Part shown: positions 1 to 8,900 of the stretch, in pieces | Position numbering within the stretch: position 1 is the first letter of the stretch | How the letters are laid out: each line of letters starts with the position of its first letter | From: Tetradesmus obliquus | Lineage: Eukaryota > Chlorophyta > Chlorophyceae > Sphaeropleales > Scenedesmaceae | Reading direction: 5' to 3' | Assembly: GCA_030272155.1 (NCBI GenBank) | Contig: CP126191.1 | Location: forward strand, 4,610,501-4,674,500 | Length of the DNA stretch: 64,000 nucleotides | Made by a program: the position numbers and the translations under genes | The notes under the pieces: generated by a model | Database searches by the model: none | The model's input: only the letters and a program-made list of their open reading frames with translations | Told to the model about the DNA's origin: nothing

Positions 1-106
1 GGAGTACTTGCAGGGCAAACAACTGCTGCCAGTGCAAACATGCGGTTGCTCCACGAGCGTGCGCAACGGAAGATGTGCTGTTGCGCGGCTGTCGTGCGTG
101 CTGCAG

Positions 107-1460
107 GTGACTGTGCGCAAGGGTGACAGCATCGGCGTGTTCCTCAAGGCGGTGCGGGAGCAGCTGGCGCCGCAGTTCAGGGAGCTGCGCGCGGTCAGCG
201 TGGACAACATGATGTACATCAAGGTGGGAGGGAGGGCTTAGCAGCAGCAGTGGGCGTCGGCTGTAGCCACCCCTCATGTGTGGCAGCAGCTATGGCAGCA
301 GCTGGTTACAGAGACTGTCAGACTTTGGCTGTCGGCTGCTGGTAGCTGGGCAGTGGTCGCCTGTGATTTACACAGGTTTGGCCAGCAGTAACAAGCGTCG
401 TGTGCTCAGGTTGAACAGTTCTGAGGAAGCAGCTGGGGCGCGCAGCTGCCAGTGCAGCTGTTGAGGCAGCCCTCTGTGCTGGCAGCACCTGCCTGTGCAC
501 ATGGCAGCTATACTCCTGGATGAGGGGTGGGGTGTGGTGGGAAGCCATGTATGCTCCAGCCGCTGAAAGGTCCTAGGTAGCCCAGCTGACCAAGGTGTGT
601 GCCGCCTGGCTGCCTTGCTGCTTATCTGCCTTGCTGCCTACCTGCCCTGCAGGAAGATCTCATCCTGCCGCACCACCACACCTTCTATGAGCTCATTGTG
701 AACAAGGCGCGCGGCAAGTCTGGGCCGCTGTTCGACTTTGGCGTGAAGGATGACATCCGGCTGCTGGGTGATGCCAGCATGGAGAGCCAGGACGTGCACG
801 CGGGCAAGGTGCGGCGCTAGGGTCGAGGCAAGCAGGCCTGAGACGCACCCCGCAACAGCAGCAGCAGCAGCAGCAGTAGCAGCAACCTGTCAATGTGCGG
901 GCGCTGCATGCAGGCAGGCAAGTCATAAGCTCACACATCAGCAGCAGACTGCACAACACTGTCCACTTGTTGCGGTACTGCAGCTAGACAGCAGCCAGCT
1001 GTTGAACACTGCCTGTTACCCCTGTACGGGGCAGCAGTGAGCGAGCAGTGACTTGACACCAACTGTTGGGTATTCTTTCCCACTCTGCCTGCATCGCACT
1101 GGCGTGCCTGCCTGCCGTTCAGATTGTGGAGCGCCACTGGTACGAGCGCAACAAGCACATCTTCCCCGCCAGCCGCTGGGAGATCTTCGACCCCGAGGCA
1201 GACTACGGTGCGTGCGGGGGGGGGGGGGGGGGGGGCGCTGTTGCTGTGCATTATTGATGCTTGGTGGTGAAGCAGCTGCAGAAAAGCCCCCGAGAGTGGC
1301 ACTTGTGCTGCCATGTGGCTTGTCTGTTAGCCAGCAGTCATGACTGTCTGTCCAGGGCTGCTGTCGCATGTTGCGGCTCCTGACTGCTGCCGCCAACTGA
1401 TGTGTGTTTGCTCCTGTTGCTGCTGCTCCTGCAGGTGAGAAGTACACTATCAAAGGATGA
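107..1460 (+). CDS. XAP5/FAM50 family protein, C-terminal part (5' end outside the window)
   Basis: Four in-frame exons are visible: 107-223, 653-808, 1123-1207 and 1435-1460, with GT-AG introns and a TGA at 1458-1460. They encode the C-terminal XAP5 domain, with the segments [36 protein letters not shown] and [18 protein letters not shown], and end in EKYTIKG. These are the strongly conserved blocks of human FAM50A and of plant XAP5 CIRCADIAN TIMEKEEPER. The family is nuclear; in Arabidopsis it affects the circadian clock and small-RNA production, and FAM50A associates with the spliceosome. The N-terminal coiled-coil half lies upstream of base 1, and bases 1-106 are intron. The intron after exon 3 begins with a run of about 20 G. 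The family call is secure; its role here is inferred from the family. Confidence 0.93.
1216..1235 (+). repeat. Poly-G run of about 20 bases just after a 5' splice site
   Basis: An uninterrupted run of about 20 G starts eight bases into the last intron of the XAP5 gene, whose donor is at 1208. Such a run could form a G-quadruplex in the nascent transcript, or may be a simple homopolymer. Its exact length is the kind of feature sequencing gets wrong. Confidence 0.8.
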
Positions 1461-2226
1461 GGAGAAGAGAACTTAAATGGCCAAAGGCAACAATGCTTGT
1501 GGTGTTGTGCTGAGGCATGGTATGACCAACTTGGTGCTCAGGGCTTTGGAGAGTTGCTGTTGTGCAGCACAGTGTGTTTTACGTATACGCTAGGCTTGTG
1601 TGTATGTTGAGCTACATGTGTTTGTTGAGCGCAGCACTTTGACGTTTACAGCTACGTTCAACGTTGCTTTGACAGGCTGCAACAATGCAGCCAGCAGCTT
1701 TTTACTTGCTCATCTCTTCAACCGTTGATCAACGGTTCATCATGATGAAGAGGGTTTCCGGGTAACACCAACCTGAGTCAGATGAGCTCACGCCAAAGAA
1801 TTCAGTAGCTGATGGGTGCTGACCTTTCTCCTGCAATGCTATACTTAGAAGACAGCAGAACAGGCGTTCTTGCTGGGCATAAGGCATGCCAGCAGACATA
1901 AGATGTAGACACTGGCCCAGCATCCGGGATGCGCAGCCCGCCACTGCGTCCCAAAACTGGCAGTGAAAAAACGGCAGTCGATGGCCATGGCCAATGGCCG
2001 CAATAAACCAGGATTCCTGTTTGTTTTGCACTGATGCACCTATCACTCCCGCCTGAGGCCACCACAATAACAAGCACATTTGAAAACACCCGGCTGTAGA
2101 GTAGTGAGTAAGATGATTGAAAGTACGCTCCTCGTCACGTCATGAGCCGCTGGCCAGAAGACTATTATTATTATGAGCCGCTGGCCAGGGAGACACCACT
2201 CTCGCGCTACTAGCGTGATAGATGCA
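1461..2226. other. Convergent intergenic region between XAP5 and the acyltransferase
   Basis: This should hold the 3' UTRs of the two convergent genes. No conserved coding segment was found. A direct repeat of ATGAGCCGCTGGCCAG occurs at about 2142 and 2175, flanking a short ATT repeat. Confidence 0.6.
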
Positions 2227-3859
2227 TCAATCTTGCTGCTTGAACCCCACCCACACATATGTGCCTGTGTTGGTCAACCCTAGTGACTCCATCAGCTGCA
2301 TGGAGGCGGTGTTCCCCTGCACCACATAGCAGTACACGTGGCCGCCAGGCCAGCACCCGCTACCAGCCCCACCAACCCTGCCTACCGCACCACAGCCGCT
2401 GCTGTCAGCCTGGCGCATCATTGCAGCTGGCTGCTGCTGCTGCTGCTGTTGCAGCTGCTCCTCCTGCTGCTGGTGCTGTAGCTGCAGCTTGGACAGTAGG
2501 CTGGCAAAAGCCCACTTGGCCAGGCCTTTCTTGCGGTGGCCTTCCACCGTGTGCAGCATGCCAGCGCAGCCCGGCTCTGGCTCAAGCACCCAGGCCACCG
2601 GCTCGCCTGTAGATGTGCTGCGCACGCACGCGTTGTGGCGCTCCGCTATGAGCTGCTCTATCATTGCCTGGGAGCCGGGACTCCTGTCGTTCAACAGCAG
2701 AGAGGCAGGAGAAGCCGCACTCGTTTGTCAACAAAAGGCAGAAGCACATGGGGCAGCAAAGATCGGGTACAGCACAGCTGTCCAGGCAGTGCGGGCTGCA
2801 GCACACCATTGTGCATTGTTGTCTGGAGGCTCGCCTTGCCGAGCGTGCTTTGCGCTCGTGCACTTGATTGGTGCGCACGCAGCGTGAGGCACATGCCATG
2901 CTTGCCGCAGCAGTGCTTGCCGCAAGCAGCTTTGGCCAGCAACCGTAGAGGCCCCTGGCAGCTGACCCCCAGCAGCTGAGCAGCCCACCTGAAGGTCCAC
3001 AGGCCATCCACCAATGCTGCATCCTGCTGCTGCAGTGTGCTCAGCTCGTAAGCTCCAGCAAACTTTTGCGCCATCTGCGTGCACTGCTGCTGCAGCTGCC
3101 CCAGCAGCTGCCCTGCCAGCACATACTGAAAGCAGGGGTTGATGTAGTGCTGCTGGTAGGCGCTTGCCTCAAACACTTGCCGCGTATGCTCAACTGCTGC
3201 GCCCGGTAGGGCTGAGAACCTGCACTCCTGTGGCTGCTGCTGCACGATCTGCTGCGCTGCATGCGTGTAGTCTGGCTGCCCGTGATCCAGGTTGCCAAAT
3301 ACTGAGCACCTGCGGAGGGGAACACAAAAAAATCAACGCGTGCAGCAGCATTTAGGGGGGGGGGGGGGGGCGGGGTGCACCAAGGGGTGCACAACAGCAA
3401 CTGGAGACTGACAATGCATGGCAACTGCTGCTTCACCGTGCCTGCACAAATTCTCTACGCAGGGAGATGCTGTGCGCAGCACAGCTATGTGGCACAAGTG
3501 CCCAACAGCAGCCAGTGCCTGTAGAAGGCGTCACATGTACTGCAGCAAAAGTGTGCAACCTGATGGAGCCCCACTGCAGCATGTGCTACAATCAAGAGAC
3601 ATGGCTGCATGCGGGGACGCGTGCAGAGTCTGCAACCAAACACAACTTCCTTGGAAAGTGAGAAAGTCGCCACTTGCCTGACGGCGCCATCCTGCAGCTC
3701 TTCATGCGTGAGCGCATAGCTGCCCCTGCTGCGCTGCTCGTACAGTGTCAAGCCCTTGTAGTGAGCAGGGTGCAGCAGCACGGATCTCAGCTTAGAAGAG
3801 TCTGTTGCTGCATGGGCCCAGTGTATGTGCTTTGTAGCTACAAGCTCATGCATTGACAT
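2227..3859 (-). CDS. Glycine N-acyltransferase-like GNAT acetyltransferase
   Basis: Three exons on the minus strand join in phase: 3678-3859, 2989-3309 and 2227-2683, giving 319 aa from the ATG at 3857-3859. Intron 1 starts with GC (CAG|GCAAGT). Intron 2 is GT-AG, and its junction restores the family block ALVDGLWTFRSPGSQAMIEQ. The N-terminal half contains CSVFGNLDHGQPD, like the GLYAT N-terminal fold. The C-terminal half is a GNAT domain with EPVAWVLEPEPGCAGMLHTV, the acyl-CoA loop HRKKGLAKWA, and CYVVQGNTASMQLMESLGL, ending YVWVGFKQQD. Relatives transfer acyl groups from acyl-CoA to glycine or other amines; the substrate here is unknown. A Gln-rich insert splits the GNAT domain. The gene lies head to head with DNA polymerase I, and exon 1 has an intact duplicate at 5129-5310. 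Confidence 0.85.
3355..3370. repeat. Poly-G (poly-C in the sense strand) run inside acyltransferase intron 1
   Basis: About 16 G on the plus strand lie some 45 bases upstream, in transcript order, of the acceptor of acyltransferase exon 2. On the sense strand this is a C tract, so it may act as the pyrimidine tract of that 3' splice site. Confidence 0.7.
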
Positions 3860-4315
3860 CTGTGGTGGGCAGCAACTACTGTGTTCCCCCCTTGTGCTGT
3901 GCTTTTGCGGCTCCTGGAGTACGTGCAAGGGCCCTTCAAACCCGCTCCAGCTGCGTGAGAACATAGCTGCAGGACTTTGCGACTGTACACCCCTGAACGT
4001 TGAGCTGGCTGGTTTGCGAAAACCCTAGATGCCGTAACGTGTAACATCCAGTAAAATGCGCCACAATGAGAAGAGCATGACACAAATACTCTTACTTAGC
4101 AGTGCGATGTTACGTGTACCTTGGCTGTATGCCTTCGCTTACGTCACGCGTGCACTATGCATCCTGATCTATGCATGTGCTTCGCTGCTGCAGCTCGGTC
4201 AGCCTGATAATGACACAGGCATGAAAGTCTTCAAAGCGTTGCTTACATTCAGACAAGGTTCTGTACGAACTCCTGTACTGCTCTACCTTGTCGGGGCTCG
4301 GCCGCACCCACGGCC

Positions 4316-4522
4316 GTGGAAGTACAGTCGACGTGCTTGAGCGACCCATCACAGGCATTATGCTCCCTACAGAGTCGAACACTATGCAGTGGAAACGGCG
4401 GCACGCCACTTTCAGCAAGGACAGCAGCAGTGGCAATCACCACAGAATCAGCCACAGGAGCAGCAGTAGCTGGCACCAGCAACGAGATGCTGCTAATTGA
4501 CGGGCACACTCTGGCATCAAGG
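4316..4522 (+). pseudogene. Duplicate first exon of DNA polymerase I, frameshifted upstream
   Basis: This stretch aligns with the polymerase first exon at about 5770-5995. It ends with MLLIDGHTLASR and the same donor context, AGG|GTAAGCC, at 4522/4523. The transit-peptide part is homologous in another frame (GRTHGRGSTVDVL, in the frame starting near 4288), so at least one frameshift separates it from MLLIDGH. No ATG precedes the one at 4487-4489 in the MLLIDGH frame. If spliced to the exon at 6306 it would give a polymerase with no presequence. It may equally be dead duplicate sequence. Confidence 0.7.
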
Positions 4523-4850
4523 GTAAGCCAAGCAGTACAACGGAGTTCGGGGAAGTTGGCATGGACAAACGCAGCAGTACTTCGATGTTGTTCTGAGGCT
4601 ATCATCGGCTAAGCATGGTGCTCAGAGCGTTGCCGCAACTGGCAGAGTCGCTGTTGTGCGACTTGCAGTGCATCACCAAAGTGGCAGTCATCGCGCGTGA
4701 CTAAGTCAACCTGGGTGTCTGCTAAACAAGCACGGATGCACCTTCCACTTCCACACATGCAACAGCTGCAGTACTACTGTGTTAGTAACACCACCGCTAC
4801 GCACTGAATTTGTTCTTATACTGAGCTGCTGGCAAGGTGCGTCATTCACT

Positions 4851-4885
4851 GCTTTTTGAACCCCGTCCACACAATAGAACTGTAC
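4851..4885 (-). pseudogene. Relic of a duplicated acyltransferase last exon
   Basis: On the minus strand this reads SIVWTGFKKQ followed by a stop. It matches the end of the intact gene (YVWVGFKQQD, stop at 2227-2229). Upstream similarity fades quickly. Together with the exon-1 copy at 5129-5310 and the intron-1-like sequence between them, it suggests a second acyltransferase gene that lost exon 2 and most of exon 3. The match is about ten codons, so it is suggestive only. Confidence 0.5.
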
Positions 4886-5128
4886 AAGCAGCTGCATGTT
4901 GAACGATGCACAGCAATCTGCTGATGATGATGTTGCACTGTTGACAACTCACACAGCATAGAAGAGAATGCTGTGTGATGGACAGATATGTGGCACATGT
5001 GTTGAAAGCAGCTACAGCTGGTACAAGGCGCCACGATCACTGCTGGACCCCATTGAAGCAGCTGCTATAAATGACGATGCATGTAGGTCCCCTTCATTAA
5101 TAATAGCCAGAAGATGCACACAACTTGC

Positions 5129-5310
5129 CTGATTTCGCCATCATGCAGCTCTTCGTGCGTGAGCGCATAGCTGCTGCAGGCGCGCTGCTCGTACGGCGTT
5201 AAGCCCTTGTAGTGAGCAGGTTGCAGCAGCACTGCTCTCAGCTTAGAGATGTCTGTTGATGCATGTGCCCAGTGTATGTGCTCTGTGGCTACAAGCTCAT
5301 GCACTGGCAT
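5129..5310 (-). pseudogene. Orphan duplicate of acyltransferase exon 1 (possible alternative first exon)
   Basis: The stretch opens with an ATG at 5308-5310 and encodes MPVHELVATEHIHWAHAST, then HPAHYKGLTPYE-like sequence (LQPAHYKGLTPYEQ), and TAHEEL-like sequence read as ALTHEELHDGEIR. It is exactly 182 bases, like the intact exon 1 at 3678-3859. It has no stop and ends in the same GC donor, CAG|GCAAGT. No complete downstream acyltransferase exons follow before copy 1, but it could splice to the exon at 3309. It is therefore either a relic or an alternative first exon with its own promoter. Confidence 0.7.
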
Positions 5311-5683
5311 GTGCGCATGCCCTCAGCAGTGCAGCAGGTCCAGTGTTCCTCCGTGTGCTCTGCTTGCTTAGCCCCTGCCTGCAAGGCAGAACAAAATCTC
5401 CTTATGTCCACTACGTAACAGCTGCACCTGCAGGATTGCGCCGACAAACCTGTGTTCGTTGAGCTGGCTTGTGTGCAATGAGAACCCTAGCTGCTGTACC
5501 GTATAACAGCCAGTACACTGGGACCATGTCGGCAAGGGCCTGCCAGACACGTCTGTTCAGCAGTATGATGTTACGTGTGCATCGGCAGTTTGCCTCGCTG
5601 CTTCACGCGGCCATAATGCATTCTGATCTGTGCATGTGCGTTGCTGCTGCTGCTCGGTCAGGTCTTTAGGATATACAGGGCGC

Positions 5684-5909
5684 ATGCAAGCTATAAAAAT
5701 GTTGCTGAAAGCTAGGCAAGGGCTTGCTACGAACTACTGCTCTACCTTGTCAGGGCTTGACCGCACTCACGGCCGTGGAAGCACAGTCAACGTGCTCAAG
5801 CGCATCCAATACAGGCAATGTGCAACCTACAGAGTCGAACACTTTGCAGTGGCAACGGCAGGCACGCCACCTTCAGCAGGGGCAACAGCAGCGGCATCCA
5901 CCACAGGAT

Positions 5910-5942
<33 letters not shown>

Positions 5943-8900
5943 GTGGCGCGAGCAAGAAGATGTTGCTGATTGATGGGCACAACCTGGCATCGAGGGTAAG
6001 CCAAGAAACACGAAAGGACACACAATTGCGCCTCACGGGGCACTACAACTGCAGCTTGCCTGTAGCCAGATGATAGTGTGGGCGGCTCCTGCCTCACTCG
6101 ACATGTGCGCTCCTGGATAGAGTCTGCTGCTGGGCCTGTGACCCGGTTGGTCGAGTTGTTTTTGATGTTAAGCTCACTGTCTGGTCAGCCAGTAAGTCAG
6201 CTGCCTGCATCGCTGCACGACCACAGCTCATATGCGCCCCTGACTATTGCAGCAAGCACAGCATCACTCAAGACCTCAACCTCCCCTGTGTTGCTGCCCC
6301 TGCAGGCCTACTGGGGCATGGTGGCGCGCAGCAACCAGTCCTTCTGCACCAGTGACGGCATCCCCACCACGGTGTGCTTCGGCTTCCTGCGCTCACTGGC
6401 TGCGCTGCTGGAGCAGGAGGCGCCGCACTCCCTGGTGGTGGCCTTCGACGCGCCAGCAAAATCCTTCAGGTACCGCGCTGTGCCCAGGCACTTGGACACT
6501 TGATTGGGCGCATAAAAGCACATGACAGGCGAAAGGATTGGATGGTCAGCCATTCCCAGTGCAGCTGCTGGTCAGTCACTGCAAACGGCATGCAATCTGT
6601 TGTTCATACTCCAACTCTTTTGGTCTTGTCGGCAGCATGCCAGTGCGAGCAGAGGAGCATCAGGTTAGCTCCACACTCTTCCTCTCTCTGGGCTGGCTGA
6701 CCCACACCGCGCCTCTCCCAACGTCCTCGACACTGCTGGCACAGCACTCTTAATCAACATCTTGCAACGCTTGTGACGCTATTTCCTGTGGCCCCCCTCT
6801 CCCCAGGCATGAGGCGCTGGACAGTTACAAGGCGCAGCGCGGCCCTGCACCCCCAGGCTTCACCGCCGACCTGCGCAACCTGCAGCTGCTGCTGCGCTTC
6901 ATGCGCGTGCACACAGTCAGCGTGCCGGGCTATGAGGCGGACGATGTGCTGGCGGGTACCGCGCAGCAGGCCGCTGCTGCTGGCTACGCTGTGCGCATCT
7001 ACAGCAGCGACCAGGACCTGTGGCAGGTGTGCTGTTGCTGCTGCTGCTGCTGCTGCTGGTGGTGGTGGTGGTGCTGCTGCTGCTTCAGTTTTGCTGCTCT
7101 GATTGTCACCGCTCGCTGAGACGCTGCCGCTGGTTGCTGCCTGCTGCTGCAGGTGGTCAATGACGCGTCAGGGGTGGCCATCCTGGCACCCATCAGCACC
7201 GCCAAAGGGGCGCCACGGCCCAGGGGCAGCGCGGGCCAGGCACTGACCAGCCTCATCGACGAGGCTGCAGTGGCCAAGCGCCTGGGCGTACGCCCCACCC
7301 AGGTGGGGCGGCAGGGGGGCAGGGCAGGCAGGGCAGGCAGCAAGGCGCTTGGCCGGGTGCCTGCCCATAGCACTTGAGTTTCTTTGCTGCAGCTTGTGGC
7401 TGACCGTGGGCTTGAACATAGACAACCTTCTGCTGGGCTCGCCAGTGGCTGAACATGCACAAGAGAGAAGCAGCTCAACCTCCTGTCTTGTTGCACCTTG
7501 CACCTGTTGTTTCTGCTAGTGTCTTCAAAGTCTCCCGGCTGCTGCCCGGCCGCAGGTGCCTGACTACAAGGCGCTGGTTGGCGACAGCAGCGACAACCTG
7601 CCGGGCATCCCAGGCATAGGGCCCAAGACGGCGGCAGGCCTGCTGCAGGCCTGGGGCAGTGCTGAGGCGGTGTTCAGTGAGGCAGCCATGCCGGCGCATG
7701 CTGCGGGTGTGCAGAGGAAGCTGCAGGGCCAGGAGCAGGCTGCAGCCATGTACAAGGACCTCACCATCCTCAGGTGCGCTGCCACAAGATGCAACGAGTC
7801 TGCTGTGAGCAGCAAATGCTGTCCAGTCAGCAAGCCCTCCTGGAGCAGCAGCCGGGCGAATGCTAGGAAAGAGTCTTTGTCAGGTGCATTCAATCCCTTG
7901 CAGGACATTTCTGTGGATGCGTGTTTCTGTACACACATATGTTTGTGCTTGTTTTGTGTCTGTTGTGTTGGCGGTATCATCAACAATGCTGAGGGGCTAG
8001 TGCTTGCTGTGCTTGCAGAAATGAGGCTGCGCCTAAGCTTGATTGTGCTGCTGCTGCACTGAGCGGGTTCTGCGCGGACGAGGTGCGCCCGCTGCTGGAG
8101 CGCCTTGAGATGATGTCTCTGGCAAAGCCTGAGGCGCTGCAGCAGCTGCAGCAGCTGTTTGGCGGGCAGGCGGCACCAGACGCTGCAATGGCGGCTGGTG
8201 TGCCCGAAGCAAAGCAGGCCTTTGAACTTGCACGGCAAGTGCCAGCAGCGGAAGCAGGAGCAGAAGCAGCAGCAGATGTGCAGCCTGGAGCAGACCGCAA
8301 CGGTACCGGCAGCCTGGACGGTACTGAAGCGGCACAGGCAGCAGCAGGAGCAGCAGATCTGGCTGCTGGGTCGCAGCCAGAGCCGGTGTATGTGGCTCGC
8401 AGAGCAGCTGCGTCAGGCGCAGCCAGCTTGCTGCCTGAGAGCTTGCAGGCACGGCTGCCTGCCACCACACTGGTCAGCTCGCAACAGCAGCTGCAGCAGC
8501 TCGTGGCGCAGCTGCAGCAGCACCAGGTGCGCTGCCCAGGGCTTGCAGCTCTGGCTTGCTGCACAGCTGTCGTAGCGTTGTTGGTTCTATTCAACACGTG
8601 CTGTGCTACTCCTGAATGTTGCAATTGCCAACAGCTAACCCCATGTCAGTGACACTCTTTTGCAGCTTATGTCGTGTTGTAGAGTGCCATATCAACATCG
8701 CTTCTACCTCAGGCCCTACAGCTGCTTGCATACAGACCGGCACCCATGAGCCACACCTGCTTTTCCTGAGCCGCTGCGCCTGCTGCTGTCCTGCAGGGCC
8801 CAGTGACCTGGTCGTGGCCCCAGGAGCAGCTGTACACACCCGCCACTGCCCCTGCCCTGCCCAGCATAATCTGCTGCACCTGGGATGAGGCCGTGCACCC

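Larger units (their letters stand above)
3678..6000. repeat. Tandem duplication of a divergent promoter with both flanking first exons
   Basis: Two diverged copies are visible: copy 1 about 3678-4530 and copy 2 about 5129-6000. Each carries, in order, a minus-strand acyltransferase first exon, a non-coding spacer and a plus-strand DNA polymerase I first exon. Shared stretches include TTGTAGTGAGCAGG, ACAAGCTCATGCA, TACAGAGTCGAACAC and AGGGTAAGCCAAG. Copy 1 adjoins the rest of the acyltransferase and copy 2 adjoins the rest of the polymerase, so each copy has one used exon and one orphan. Between the copies lie sequences resembling acyltransferase intron 1 (about 4976-5128, compare 3479-3677) and a scrap of its last exon. 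Confidence 0.85.
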
